Source: Lathyrus oleraceus
Lineage: Eukaryota; Streptophyta; Magnoliopsida; Fabales; Fabaceae
Length of the DNA: 64,000 bases
Reading direction: 5' to 3'
NCBI RefSeq assembly: GCF_024323335.1
Contig: NC_066585.1
Span: forward strand, 537,975,769-538,039,768
The position numbers and the translations under genes are program-made. Within the stretch, counting starts at the first letter, position 1; the number at the start of each line of letters is the position of its first letter. Shown one piece after another: positions 1 to 16,800 of this stretch. The notes beneath the pieces are model-generated. The model saw only the letters and a list, made by a program, of their open reading frames with translations. It made no database searches and was not told the DNA's origin.

Positions 1-1865
1 ATTACTTAATCAAGATCAATATTATTTGTATTTGGCATATTCACATTGTATTATGGTAGATTATATGTAAATAAATTCAATAATTTTCTTCTCCATCACC
101 AAATTTTGCGTTTCTTCATCACTAATTAACAAAGTTAAAGGACTATAAATTAATGATTCTTATTATATATAAATGGTTAACAACTGAAATTACATAATAA
201 AGCTCTATATTATTTGTATTCGATATATTCACATTATATTATGGTATATTATATGTAAAAAAGATTTTAATATTTTTTTTCTCCATCACCAAATTTTAGG
301 TTTCTTCATCACTAAGCAACAAAGTTAAAAAAACTATAAATGAATGATTCATATTATATATAATTAGGTAACAAGTGAATTTACATAGTCAAGATCAACA
401 TTATTCGTATTCGACAATTTCACATTGTATTATGGTATATTATATGTAAACTAAATTCAATAATTTTCTTCTCCATCACCAAATTTAAGGTTTCTTCATC
501 ACTAAGTAACAAAGTTGAAGGATTATAAATTAATGATTCATATTATATATAAACGGTTAATAAGTGAAATTACGTAATAAAGCTCAATTGTAATTGTATT
601 TGTAATATTCACACTGTATTATGGTATATTATATGTAAAAAAAATTAATATTTTCTTCTCCATCACCAAATTTTAGGTTTCTTCATCACTAAGCAATAAA
701 GTGAAAAAATATAAATGAATGATTCATATTATATGTAAATGGGTAACAACCTAAATTACATAATCAAGATCAATACTATTTGTATTTGGCATATTTACAT
801 TGTATTACGGTATAAAATATGTATATAAATTCGATAATTTTCTTCTCCATCACCAAATTTTAGGTTTCTTCATCCCTAAGTAGCAAAGTTAAAGTACTAA
901 AAATTAATGATTCATATTTTATATAAATGGTTAATAAGTGAAATTACATAATAAAACTCAATTTTATTTGTATTCGTCATATTCACATTGTATTATGGTA
1001 TATTATATGTAAAAAAAAATAATCTTTTTCTTCTCGATCCCCATATTTTAGGTTTCTTCATCACTAAGCAACAAAATGAAAAAACTATAAATGAATGATT
1101 CAAATTATATATAAATGGGTAACAAGTGAAATTACATCATCAAGATCAATATTATTTGTATTCGGCATATTCACATTGTATTATGGTTTATTATATCTAA
1201 ATAAAATCGATAATTTTCTTCTCCATCACCAAATTTTAGGTTTCTTCATCACCAAGTAACAAAATTAAAGGACTATAAAGTAATGATTCATATTATATAT
1301 AAATGGTTAATAAGTGAAATTAAGTAATAAAGCTCAATATTATTTGTATTCATCATATTCACATTGTATTATGGTATATTATATGTAAAAAAAAATTAAT
1401 ATCTTTTTTTCTCCATCACCAAATTTTAGGTTTCTTCATCACTAAGCAACAAAGTGAAAAAAAATATAAATGAATGATTCATATTATATATAAATGGGGA
1501 ACAACTTAAATTACATAATCAAGATCAATATGATTTGTATTCGGCATATTCACATTGTATTATGGTATAAAATATGTAAATAAATTCAATAATTTTCTGC
1601 TTCATCACCAAATTTTAGGTTTCTTCATCCCTAAGTAACAAAGTTAAAGTACTATAAATTAATGATTCATATTATATATAAATGATTAATAAGTGAAATT
1701 ACATAATAAAACTCAATTTTATTTGTATTCGTCATATTCGTCATATTTTATATGATTTTTTTTTCTTCTCGATCACCAAATTTTAGGTTTCTTCATCACT
1801 AAGCAACAAATTGAAAAAACTATAAATGAATGATTCATATTATATATAAATGGGTAACAAGTGAA
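1..1865. repeat. Prototype decamer HOR unit (monomers m1-m10)
   Basis: This is the first complete unit. Marks of each monomer, in order: m1 GCGTTTCTTC and TAATTAAC; m2 GCTCTATATT and AATTAGGTAAC; m3 GTCAAGATCAACATTATTCG and AAATTTAAGG; m4 TTGTAATTGTATTTG and GCAATAAAG; m5 TATTACGGTATAAAAT and CCTAAGTAGC; m6 CGATCCCCATATTTTAGG; m7 GGTTTATTATATCTAAAT and ACCAAGTAAC; m8 TATTCATCATATTC; m9 CAATATGATTTG and TTTTCTGCTTCATC; m10 TCGTCATATTCGTCATATTT. Odd monomers begin like ATCAAGATCAATATT and end with AAATGGTTAATAAG; even ones begin like ATAAAGCTCAATATT and end with AAATGGGTAACAAG, so the unit is five A-B dimers. m10 is about 17-20 bp short because the CACATTGTATTATGG stretch is missing. The exact unit start is arbitrary. 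Confidence 0.93.
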
Positions 1866-4800
1866 ATTACTTAATCAAGATCAATATTATTTGTATTTGG
1901 CATATTCACATTGTATTATGGTAGATTATATGTAAATAAATTCAATAATTTTCTTCTCCATCACCAAATTTTGCGTTTCTTCATCACTAATTAACAAAGT
2001 TAAAGGACTATAAATTAATGATTCTTATTATATATAAATGGTTAACAACTGAAATTACATAATAAAGCTCTATATTATTTGTATTCGATATATTCACATT
2101 ATATTATGGTATATTATATGTAAAAAAGATTTTAATATTTTTTTTCTCCATCACCAAATTTTAGGTTTCTTCATCACTAAGCAACAAAGTTAAAAAAACT
2201 ATAAATGAATGATTCATATTATATATAATTAGGTAACAAGTGAATTTACATAGTCAAGATCAACATTATTCGTATTCGACAATTTCACATTGTATTATGG
2301 TATATTATATGTAAATAAATTCAATAATTTTCTTCTCCATCACCAAATTTAAGGTTTCTTCATCACTAAGTAACAAAGTTGAAGGATTATAAATTAATGA
2401 TTCATATTATATATAAACGGTTAATAAGTGAAATTACGTAATAAAGCTCAATTGTAATTGTATTTGTCATATTCACACTGTATTATGGTATATTATATGT
2501 AAACAAAATTAATATTTTCTTCTCCATCACCAAATTTTAGGTTTCTTCATCACTAAGCAATAAAGTGAAAAAATATAAATGAATGATTCATATTATATAT
2601 AAATGGGTAACAACTTAAATTACAAAATCAAGATCAATATTATTTGTATTCGGCATATTTACATTGTATTACGGTATAAAATATGTAAATAAATTCGATA
2701 ATTTTCTTCTCCATCACCAAATTTTAGGTTTCTTCATCCCTAAGTAGCAAAGTTAAAGTACTAAAAATTAATGATTCATATTTTATATAAATGGTTAATA
2801 AGTGAAATTACATAATAAAACTCAATTTTATTTGTATTCGTCATATTCACATTGTATTATGGTATATTATATGTAAAAAAAATTAATCTTTTTCTTCTCG
2901 ATCCCCATATTTTAGGTTTCTTCATCACTAAGCAACAAAATGAAAAAACTATAAATGAATGATTCAAATTATATATAAATGGGTAACAAGTGAAATTACA
3001 TCATCAAGATCAATATTATTTGTATTCGGCATATTCACATTGTATTATGGTTTATTATATCTAAATAAAATCGATAATTTTCTTCTCCATCACCAAATTT
3101 TAGGTTTCTTCATCACCAAGTAACAAAATTAAAGGACTATAAAGTAATGATTCATATTATATATAAATGGTTAATAAGTGAAATTAAGTAATAAAGCTCA
3201 ATATTATTTGTATTCATCATATTCACATTGTATTATGGTATATTATATGTAAAAAAAAATTAATATTTTTTTTCTCCATCACCAAATTTTAGGTTTCTTC
3301 ATCACTAAGCAACAAAGTGAAAAAAAATATAAATGAATGATTCATATTATATATAAATGGGGAACAACTTAAATTACATAATCAAGATCAATATGATTTG
3401 TATTCGGCATATTCACATTGTATTATGGTATAAAATATGTAAATAAATTCAATAATTTTCTGCTTCATCACCAAATTTTAGGTTTCTTCATCCCTAAGTA
3501 ACAAAGTTAAAGTACTATAAATTAATGATTCATATTATATATAAATGATTAATAAGTGAAATTACATAATAAAACTCAATTTTATTTGTATTCGTCATAT
3601 TCGTCATATTTTATATGATTTTTTTTTCTTCTCGATCACCAAATTTTAGGTTTCTTCATCACTAAGCAACAAATTGAAAAAACTATAAATGAATGATTCA
3701 TATTATATATAAATGGGTAACAAGTGAAATTACTTAATCAAGATCAATATTATTTGTATTTGGCATATTCACATTGTATTATGGTAGATTATATGTAAAT
3801 AAATTCAATAATTTTCTTCTCCATCACCAAATTTTGCGTTTCTTCATCACTAATTAACAAAGTTAAAGGACTATAAATTAATGATTCTTATTATATATAA
3901 ATGTTAACAACTGAAATTACATAATAAAGCTCTATATTATTTGTATTCGATATATTCACATTATATTATGGTATATTATATGTAAAAAAGATTTTAATAT
4001 TTTTTTTCTCCATCACCAAATTTTAGGTTTCTTCATCACTAAGCAACAAAGTTAAAAAAACTATAAATGAATGATTCATATTATATATAATTAGGTAACA
4101 AGTGAATTTACATAGTCAAGATCAACATTATTCGTATTCGACAATTTCACATTGTATTATGGTATATTATATGTAAATAAATTCAATAATTTTCTTCTCC
4201 ATCACCAAATTTAAGGTTTCTTCATCACTAAGTAACAAAGTTGAAGGATTATAAATTAATGATTCATATTATATATAAACGGTTAATAAGTGAAATTACG
4301 TAATAAAGCTCAATTGTAATTGTATTTGTCATATTCACACTGTATTATGGTATATTATATGTAAACAAAATTAATATTTTCTTCTCCATCACCAAATTTT
4401 AGGTTTCTTCATCACTAAGCAATAAAGTGAAAAAAATATAAATGAATGATTCATATTATATATAAATGGGTAACAACTTAAATTACAAAATCAAGATCAA
4501 TATTATTTGTATTCGGCATATTTACATTGTATTACGGTATAAAATATGTAAATAAATTCGATAATTTTCTTCTCCATCACCAAATTTTAGGTTTCTTCAT
4601 CCCTAAGTAGCAAAGTTAAAGTACTAAAAATTAATGATTCATATTTTATATAAATGGTTAATAAGTGAAATTACATAATAAAACTCAATTTTATTTGTAT
4701 TCGTCATATTCACATTGTATTATGGTATATTATATGTAAAAAAAATTAATCTTTTTCTTCTCGATCCCCATATTTTAGGTTTCTTCATCACTAAGCAACA

Positions 4801-7800
4801 AAATGAAAAAACTATAAATGAATGATTCAAATTATATATAAATGGGTAACAAGTGAAATTACATCATCAAGATCAATATTATTTGTATTCGGCATATTCA
4901 CATTGTATTATGGTTTATTATATCTAAATAAAATCGATAATTTTCTTCTCCATCACCAAATTTTAGGTTTCTTCATCACCAAGTAACAAAATTAAAGGAC
5001 TATAAAGTAATGATTCATATTATATATAAATGGTTAATAAGTGAAATTAAGTAATAAAGCTCAATATTATTTGTATTCATCATATTCACATTGTATTATG
5101 GTATATTATATGTAAAAAAAAATTAATATTTTTTTTCTCCATCACCAAATTTTAGGTTTCTTCATCACTAAGCAACAAAGTGAAAAAAAATATAAATGAA
5201 TGATTCATATTATATATAAATGGGGAACAACTTAAATTACATAATCAAGATCAATATGATTTGTATTCGGCATATTCACATTGTATTATGGTATAAAATA
5301 TGTAAATAAATTCAATAATTTTCTGCTTCATCACCAAATTTTAGGTTTCTTCATCCCTAAGTAACAAAGTTAAAGTACTATAAATTAATGATTCATATTA
5401 TATATAAATGATTAATAAGTGAAATTACATAATAAAACTCAATTTTATTTGTATTCGTCATATTCGTCATATTTTATATGATTTTTTTTTCTTCTCGATC
5501 ACCAAATTTTAGGTTTCTTCATCACTAAGCAACAAATTGAAAAAACTATAAATGAATGATTCATATTATATATAAATGGGTAACAAGTGAAATTACTTAA
5601 TCAAGATCAATATTATTTGTATTTGGCATATTCACATTGTATTATGGTAGATTATATGTAAATAAATTCAATAATTTTCTTCTCCATCACCAAATTTTGC
5701 GTTTCTTCATCACTAATTAACAAAGTTAAAGGACTATAAATTAATGATTCTTATTATATATAAATGGTTAACAACTGAAATTACATAATAAAGCTCTATA
5801 TTATTTGTATTCGATATATTCACATTATATTATGGTATATTATATGTAAAAAAGATTTTAATATTTTTTTTCTCCATCACCAAATTTTAGGTTTCTTCAT
5901 CACTAAGCAACAAAGTTAAAAAAACTATAAATGAATGATTCATATTATATATAATTAGGTAACAAGTGAATTTACATAGTCAAGATCAACATTATTCGTA
6001 TTCGACAATTTCACATTGTATTATGGTATATTATATGTAAATAAATTCAATAATTTTCTTCTCCATCACCAAATTTAAGGTTTCTTCATCACTAAGTAAC
6101 AAAGTTGAAGGATTATAAATTAATGATTCATATTATATATAAACGGTTAATAAGTGAAATTACGTAATAAAGCTCAATTGTAATTGTATTTGTCATATTC
6201 ACACTGTATTATGGTATATTATATGTAAACAAAATTAATATTTTCTTCTCCATCACCAAATTTTAGGTTTCTTCATCACTAAGCAATAAAGTGAAAAAAT
6301 ATAAATGAATGATTCATATTATATATAAATGGGTAACAACTTAAATTACATAATCAAGATCAATATTATTTGTATTCGGCATATTTACATTGTATTACGG
6401 TATAAAATATGTAAATAAATTCGATAATTTTCTTCTCCATCACCAAATTTTAGGTTTCTTCATCCCTAAGTAGCAAAGTTAAAGTACTAAAAATTAATGA
6501 TTCATATTTTATATAAATGGTTAATAAGTGAAATTACATAATAAAACTCAATTTTATTTGTATTCGTCATATTCACATTGTATTATGGTATATTATATGT
6601 AAAAAAAATTAATCTTTTTCTTCTCGATCCCCATATTTTAGGTTTCTTCATCACTAAGCAACAAAATGAAAAAACTATAAATGAATGATTCAAATTATAT
6701 ATAAATGGGTAACAAGTGAAATTACATCATCAAGATCAATATTATTTGTATTCGGCATATTCACATTGTATTATGGTTTATTATATCTAAATAAAATCGA
6801 TAATTTTCTTCTCCATCACCAAATTTTAGGTTTCTTCATCACCAAGTAACAAAATTAAAGGACTATAAAGTAATGATTCATATTATATATAAATGGTTAA
6901 TAAGTGAAATTAAGTAATAAAGCTCAATATTATTTGTATTCATCATATTCACATTGTATTATGGTATATTATATGTAAAAAAAAAAATATTTTTTTTCTC
7001 CATCACCAAATTTTAGGTTTCTTCATCACTAAGCAACAAAGTGAAAAAAAAATATAAATGAATGATTCATATTATATATAAATGGGGAACAACTTAAATT
7101 ACATAATCAAGATCAATATGATTTGTATTCGGCATATTCACATTGTATTATGGTATAAAATATGTAAATAAATTCAATAATTTTCTGCTTCATCACCAAA
7201 TTTTAGGTTTCTTCATCCCTAAGTAACAAAGTTAAAGTACTATAAATTAATGATTCATATTATATATAAATGATTAATAAGTGAAATTACATAATAAAAC
7301 TCAATTTTATTTGTATTCGTCATATTCGTCATATTTTATATGATTTTTTTTTCTTCTCGATCACCAAATTTTAGGTTTCTTCATCACTAAGCAACAAATT
7401 GAAAAAACTATAAATGAATGATTCATATTATATATAAATGGGTAACAAGTGAAAATCAAGATCAATATTATTTGTATTTGGCATATTCACATTGTATTAT
7501 GGTAGATTATATGTAAATAAATTCAATAATTTTCTTCTCCATCACCAAATTTTGCGTTTCTTCATCACTAATTAACAAAGTTAAAGGACTATAAATTAAT
7601 GATTCTTATTATATATAAATGGTTAACAACTGAAATTACATAATAAAGCTCTATATTATTTGTATTCGATATATTCACATTATATTATGGTATATTATAT
7701 GTAAAAAAGATTTTAATATTTTTTTTCTCCATCACCAAATTTTAGGTTTCTTCATCACTAAGCAACAAAGTTAAAAAAACTATAAATGAATGATTCATAT

Positions 7801-10800
7801 TATATATAATTAGGTAACAAGTGAATTTACATAGTCAAGATCAACATTATTCGTATTCGACAATTTCACATTGTATTATGGTATATTATATGTAAATAAA
7901 TTCAATAATTTTCTTCTCCATCACCAAATTTAAGGTTTCTTCATCACTAAGTAACAAAGTTGAAGGATTATAAATTAATGATTCATATTATATATAAACG
8001 GTTAATAAGTGAAATTACGTAATAAAGCTCAATTGTAATTGTATTTGTCATATTCACACTGTATTATGGTATATTATATGTAAACAAAATTAATATTTTC
8101 TTCTCCATCACCAAATTTTAGGTTTCTTCATCACTAAGCAATAAAGTGAAAAAATATAAATGAATGATTCATATTATATATAAATGGGTAACAACTTAAA
8201 TTACATAATCAAGATCAATATTATTTGTATTCGGCATATTTACATTGTATTACGGTATAAAATATGTAAATAAATTCATAATTTTCTTCTCCATCACCAA
8301 ATTTTAGGTTTCTTCATCCCTAAGTAGCAAAGTTAAAGTACTAAAAATTAATGATTCATATTTTATATAAATGGTTAATAAGTGAAATTACATAATAAAA
8401 CTCAATTTTATTTGTATTCGTCATATTCACATTGTATTATGGTATATTATATGTAAAAAAAATTAATCTTTTTCTTCTCGATCCCCATATTTTAGGTTTC
8501 TTCATCACTAAGCAACAAAATGAAAAAACTATAAATGAATGATTCAAATTATATATAAATGGGTAACAAGTGAAATTACATCATCAAGATCAATATTATT
8601 TGTATTCGGCATATTCACATTGTATTATGGTTTATTATATCTAAATAAAATCGATAATTTTCTTCTCCATCACCAAATTTTAGGTTTCTTCATCACCAAG
8701 TAACAAAATTAAAGGACTATAAAGTAATGATTCATATTATATATAAATGGTTAATAAGTGAAATTAAGTAATAAAGCTCAATATTATTTGTATTCATCAT
8801 ATTCACATTGTATTATGGTATATTATATGTAAAAAAAAAAATATTTTTTTTCTCCATCACCAAATTTTAGGTTTCTTCATCACTAAGCAACAAAGTGAAA
8901 AAAAAATATAAATGAATGATTCATATTATATATAAATGGGGAACAACTTAAATTACATAATCAAGATCAATATGATTTGTATTCGGCATATTCACATTGT
9001 ATTATGGTATAAAATATGTAAATAAATTCAATAATTTTCTGCTTCATCACCAAATTTTAGGTTTCTTCATCCCTAAGTAACAAAGTTAAAGTACTATAAA
9101 TTAATGATTCATATTATATATAAATGATTAATAAGTGAAATTACATAATAAAACTCAATTTTATTTGTATTCGTCATATTCGTCATATTTTATATGATTT
9201 TTTTTTCTTCTCGATCACCAAATTTTAGGTTTCTTCATCACTAAGCAACAAATTGAAAAAACTATAAATGAATGATTCATATTATATATAAATGGGTAAC
9301 AAGTGAAAATCAAGATCAATATTATTTGTATTTGGCATATTCACATTGTATTATGGTAGATTATATGTAAATAAATTCAATAATTTTCTTCTCCATCACC
9401 AAATTTTGCGTTTCTTCATCACTAATTAACAAAGTTAAAGGACTATAAATTAATGATTCTTTTTATATATAAATGGTTAACAACTGAAATTACATAATAA
9501 AGCTCTATATTATTTGTATTCGATATATTCACATTATATTATGGTATATTTAATGTAAAAAAGATTTTAATATTTTTTTTCTCCATCACCAAATTTTAGG
9601 TTTCTTCATCACTAAGCAACAAAGTTAAAAAAACTATAAATGAATGATTCATATTATATATAATTAGGTAACAAGTGAATTTACATAGTCAAGATCAACA
9701 TTATTCGTATTCGACAATTTCACATTGTATTATGGTATATTATATGTAAATAAATTCAATAATTTTCTTCTCCATCACCAAATTTAAGGTTTCTTCATCA
9801 CTAAGTAACAAAGTTGAAGGATTATAAATTAATGATTCATATTATATATAAACGGTTAATAAGTGAAATTACGTAATAAAGCTCAATTGTAATTGTATTT
9901 GTCATATTCACACTGTATTATGGTATATTATATGTAAACAAAATTAATATTTTCTTCTCCATCACCAAATTTTAGGTTTCTTCATCACTAAGCAATAAAG
10001 TGAAAAAAATAAAATGAATGATTCATATTATATATAAATGGGTAACAACTTAAATTACATAATCAAGATCAATATTATTTGTATTCGGCATATTTACATT
10101 GTATTACGGTATAAAATATGTAAATAAATTCAATAATTTTCTTCTCCATCACCAAATTTTAGGTTTCTTCATCCCTAAGTAGCAAAGTTAAAGTACTAAA
10201 AATTAATGATTCATATTTTATATAAATGGTTAATAAGTGAAATTACATAATAAAACTCAATTTTATTTGTATTCGTCATATTCACATTGTATTATGGTAT
10301 ATTATATGTAAAAAAATTAATCTTTTTCTTCTCGATCCCCATATTTTAGGTTTCTTCATCACTAAGCAACAAAATGAAAAAACTATAAATGAATGATTCA
10401 AATTATATATAAATGGTAACAAGTGAAATTACATCATCAAGATCAATATTATTTGTATTCGGCATATTCACATTGTATTATGGTTTATTATATCTAAATA
10501 AAATCGATAATTTTCTTCTCCATCACCAAATTTTAGGTTTCTTCATCACCAAGTAACAAAATTAAAGGACTATAAAGTAATGATTCATATTATATATAAA
10601 TGGTTAATAAGTGAAATTAAGTAATAAAGCTCAATATTATTTGTATTCATCATATTCACATTGTATTATGGTATATTATATGTAAAAAAAAATAATATTT
10701 TTTTTTCTCCATCACCAAATTTTAGGTTTCTTCATCACTAAGCAACAAAGTGAAAAAAAAATATAAATGAATGATTCATATTATATATAAATGGGGAACA

Positions 10801-13800
10801 ACTTAAATTACATAATCAAGATCAATATGATTTGTATTCGGCATATTCACATTGTATTATGGTATAAAATATGTAAATAAATTCAATAATTTTCTGCTTC
10901 ATCACCAAATTTTAGGTTTCTTCATCCCTAAGTAACAAAGTTAAAGTACTATAAATTAATGATTCATATTATATATAAATGATTAATAAGTGAAATTACA
11001 TAATAAAACTCAATTTTATTTGTATTCGTCATATTCGTCATATTTTATATGATTTTTTTTTCTTCTCGATCACCAAATTTTAGGTTTCTTCATCACTAAG
11101 CAACAAATTGAAAAAACTATAAATGAATGATTCATATTATATATAAATGGGTAACAAGTGAAATTACTTAATCAAGATCAATATTATTTGTATTTGGCAT
11201 ATTCACATTGTATTATGGTAGATTATATGTAAATAAATTCAATAATTTTCTTCTCCATCACCAAATTTTGCGTTTCTTCATCACTAATTAACAAAGTTAA
11301 AGGACTATAAATTAATGATTCTTATTATATATAAATGGTTAACAACTGAAATTACATAATAAAGCTCTATATTATTTGTATTCGATATATTCACATTATA
11401 TTATGGTATATTATATGTAAAAAAGATTTTAATATTTTTTTTCTCCATCACCAAATTTTAGGTTTCTTCATCACTAAGCAACAAAGTTAAAAAAACTATA
11501 AATGAATGATTCATATTATATATAATTAGGTAACAAGTGAATTTACATAGTCAAGATCAACATTATTCGTATTCGACAATTTCACATTGTATTATGGTAT
11601 ATTATATGTAAATAAATTCAATAATTTTCTTCTCCATCACCAAATTTAAGGTTTCTTCATCACTAAGTAACAAAGTTGAAGGATTATAAATTAATGATTC
11701 ATATTATATATAAACGGTTAATAAGTGAAATTACGTAATAAAGCTCAATTGTAATTGTATTTGTCATATTCACACTGTATTATGGTATATTATATGTAAA
11801 CAAAATTAATATTTTCTTCTCCATCACCAAATTTTAGGTTTCTTCATCACTAAGCAATAAAGTGAAAAAAATATAAATGAATGATTCATATTATATATAA
11901 ATGGGTAACAACTTAAATTACATAATCAAGATCAATACTATTTGTATTTGGCATATTTACATTGTATTACGATATAAAATATGTAAATAAATTCAATAAT
12001 TTTCTTCTCCATCACCAAATTTTAGGTTTCTTCATCCCTAAGTAGCAAAGTTAAAGTACTAAAAATTAATGATTCATATTTTATATAAATGGTTAATAAG
12101 TGAAATTACATAATAAAACTCAATTTTATTTGTATTCGTCATATTCACATTGTATTATGGTATATTATATGTAAAAAAAATAATCTTTTTCTTCTCGATC
12201 CCCATATTTTAGGTTTCTTCATCACTAAGCAACAAAATGAAAAAACTATAAATGAATGATTCAAATTATATATAAATGGGTAACAAGTGAAATTACATCA
12301 TCAAGATCAATATTATTTGTATTCGGCATATTCACATTGTATTATGGTTTATTATATCTAAATAAAATCGATAATTTTCTTCTCCATCACCAAATTTTAG
12401 GTTTCTTCATCACCAAGTAACAAAATTAAAGGACTATAAAGTAATGATTCATATTATATATAAATGGTTAATAAGTGAAATTAAGTAATAAAGCTCAATA
12501 TTATTTGTATTCATCATATTCACATTGTATTATGGTATATTATATGTAAAAAAAATTAATATTTTTTTTTCTCCATCACCAAATTTTAGGTTTCTTCATC
12601 ACTAAGCAACAAAGTGAAAAAAAAATATAAATGAATGATTCATATTATATATAAATGGGGAACAACTTAAATTACATAATCAAGATCAATATGATTTGTA
12701 TTCGGCATATTCACATTGTATTATGGTATAAAATATGTAAATAAATTCAATAATTTTCTGCTTCATCACCAAATTTTAGGTTTCTTCATCCCTAAGTAAC
12801 AAAGTTAAAGTACTATAAATTAATGATTCATATTATATATAAATGATTAATAAGTGAAATTACATAATAAAACTCAATTTTATTTGTATTCGTCATATTC
12901 GTCATATTTTATATGATTTTTTTTTCTTCTCGATCACCAAATTTTAGGTTTCTTCATCACTAAGCAACAAATTGAAAAAACTATAAATGAATGATTCATA
13001 TTATATATAAATGGGTAACAAGTGAAATTACTTAATCAAGATCAATATTATTTGTATTTGGCATATTCACATTGTATTATGGTAGATTATATGTAAATAA
13101 ATTCAATAATTTTCTTCTCCATCACCAAATTTTGCGTTTCTTCATCACTAATTAACAAAGTTAAAGGACTATAAATTAATGATTCTTATTATATATAAAT
13201 GGTTAACAACTGAAATTACATAATAAAGCTCTATATTATTTGTATTCGATATATTCACATTATATTATGGTATATTATATGTAAAAAAGATTTTAATATT
13301 TTTTTTCTCCATCACCAAATTTTAGGTTTCTTCATCACTAAGCAACAAAGTTAAAAAAACTATAAATGAATGATTCATATTATATATAATTAGGTAACAA
13401 GTGAATTTACATAGTCAAGATCAACATTATTCGTATTCGACAATTTCACATTGTATTATGGTATATTATATGTAAATAAATTCAATAATTTTCTTCTCCA
13501 TCACCAAATTTAAGGTTTCTTCATCACTAAGTAACAAAGTTGAAGGATTATAAATTAATGATTCATATTATATATAAACGGTTAATAAGTGAAATTACGT
13601 AATAAAGCTCAATTGTAATTGTATTTGTCATATTCACACTGTATTATGGTATATTATATGTAAACAAAATTAATATTTTCTTCTCCATCACCAAATTTTA
13701 GGTTTCTTCATCACTAAGCAATAAAGTGAAAAAAATAAAAATGAATGATTCATATTATATATAAATGGGTAACAACTTAAATTACATAATCAAGATCAAT

Positions 13801-16800
13801 ATTATTTGTATTCGGCATATTTACATTGTATTACGGTATAAAATATGTAAATAAATTCGATAATTTTCTTCTCCATCACCAAATTTTAGGTTTCTTCATC
13901 CCTAAGTAGCAAAGTTAAAGTACTAAAAATTAATGATTCATATTTTATATAAATGGTTAATAAGTGAAATTACATAATAAAACTCAATTTTATTTGTATT
14001 CGTCATATTCACATAGTATTATGGTATAATATATGTTAAAAAAATTAATCTTTTTCTTCTCGATCCCCATATTTTAGGTTTCTTCATCACTAAGCAACAA
14101 AATGAAAAAACTATAAATGAATGATTCAAATTATATATAAATGGTTAACAAGTGAAATTACATCATCAAGATCAATATTATTTGTATTCGGCATATTCAC
14201 ATTGTATTATGGTTTATTATATCTAAATAAAATCGATAATTTTCTTCTCCATCACCAAATTTTAGGTTTCTTCATCACCAAGTAACAAAATTAAAGGACT
14301 ATAAAGTAATGATTCATATTATATATAAATGGTTAATAAGTGAAATTAAGTAATAAAGCTGAATATTATTTGTATTCATCATATTCACATTGTATTATGG
14401 TATATTATATGTAAAAAAAATAATATTTTTTTTTCTCCATCACCAAATTTTAGGTTTCTTCATCACTAAGCAACAAAGTGAAAAAAAAATATAAATGAAT
14501 GATTCATATTATATATAAATGGGGAACAACTTAAATTACATAATCAAGATCAATATGATTTGTATTCGGCATATTCACATTGTATTATGGTATAAAATAT
14601 GTAAATAAATTCAATAATTTTCTGCTTCATCACCAAATTTTAGGTTTCTTCATCCCTAAGTAACAAAGTTAAAGTACTATAAATTAATGATTCATATTAT
14701 ATATAAATGATTATTAAGTGAAATTACATAATAAAACTCAATTTTATTTGTATTCGTCGTATTCGTCATATTTTATATGATTTTTTTTTCTTCTCGATCA
14801 CCAAATTTTAGGTTTCTTCATCACTAAGCAACAAATTGAAAAAACTATAAATGAATGATTCATATTATTTATAAATGGGTAACAAGTGAAATTACTTAAT
14901 CAAGATCAATATTATTTGTATTTGGCATATTCACATTGTATTATGGTAGATTATATGTAAATAAATTCAATAATTTTCTTCTCCATCACCAAATTTTGCG
15001 TTTCTTCATCACTAATTAACAAAGTTAAAGGACTATAAATTAATGATTCTTATTATATATAAATGGTTAACAACTGAAATTACATAATAAAGCTCTATAT
15101 TATTTGTATTCGATATATTCACATTATATTATGGTATATTATATGTAAAAAAGATTTTAATATTTTTTTCTCCATCACCAAATTTTAGGTTTCTTCATCA
15201 CTAAGCAACAAAGTTAAAAAAACTATAAATGAATGATTCATATTATATATAATTAGGTAACAAGTGAATTTACATAGTCAAGATCAACATTATTCGTATT
15301 CGACCAATTCACATTGTATTATGGTATATTATATGTAAATAAATTCAATAATTTTCTTCTCCATCACCAAATTTAAGGTTTCTTCATCACTAAGTAACAA
15401 AGTTGAAGGATTATAAATTAATGATTCATATTATATATAAACGGTTAATAAGTGAAATTACGTAATAAAGCTCAATTGTAATTGTATTTGTCATATTCAC
15501 ACTGTATTATGGTATATTATATGTAAACAAATTAATATTTTCTTCTCCATCACCAAATTTTAGGTTTCTTCATCACTAAGCAATAAAGTGAAAAAAATAT
15601 AAATGAATGATTCATATTATATATAAATGGGTAACAACTTAAATTACAAAATCAAGATCAATATTTTTTGTATTCGGCATATTTACATTGTATTACGGTA
15701 TAAAATATGTAAATAAATTCAATAATTTTCTTCTCCATCACCAAATTTTAGGTTTCTTCATCCCTAAGTAGCAAAGTTAAAGTACTAAAAATTAATGATT
15801 CATATTTTATATAAATGGTTAATAAGTGAAATTACATAATAAAACTCAATTTTATTTGTATTCGTCATATTCACATTGTATTATGGTATATTATATGTAA
15901 AAAAAATTAATCTTTTTCTTCTCGATCCCCATATTTTAGGTTTCTTCATCACTAAGCAACAAAATGAAAAAACTATAAATGAATGATTCAAATTATATAT
16001 AAATGGGTAACAAGTGAAATACATCATCAAGATCAATATTATTTGTATTCGGCATATTCACATTGTATTATGGTTTATTATATCTAAATAAAATCGATAA
16101 TTTTCTTCTCCATCACCAAATTTTAGGTTTCTTCATCACCAAGTAACAAAATTAAAGGACTATAAAGTAATGATTCATATTATATATAAATGGTTAATAA
16201 GTGAAATTAAGTAATAAAGCTCAATATTATTTGTATTCATCATATTCACATTGTATTATGGTATATTATATGTAAAAAAAAATTAATATTTTTTTTTCTC
16301 CATCACCAAATTTTAGGTTTCTTCATCACTAAGCAACAAAGTGAAAAAAAAATATAAATGAATGATTCATATTATATATAAATGGGGAACAACTTAAATT
16401 ACATAATCAAGATCAATATGATTTGTATTCGGCATATTCACATTATATTATGGTATAAAATATGTAAATAAATTCAATAATTTTCTGCTCTATCACCAAA
16501 TTTTAGGTTTCTTCATCCCTAAGTAACAAAGTTAAAGTACTATAAATTAATGATTCATATTATATACAAATGATTAATAAGTGAAATTACATAATAAAAC
16601 TCAATTTTATTTGTATTCGTCATATTCGTCATATTTTATATGATTTTTTTTTTCTTCTCGATCACAAAATTTTAGGTTTCTTCATCACTAAGCAACAAAT
16701 TGAAAAAACTATAAATGAATGATTCATATTATATATAAATGGGTAACAAGTGAAAATCAAGATCAATATTATTTGTATTTGGCATATTCACATTGTATTA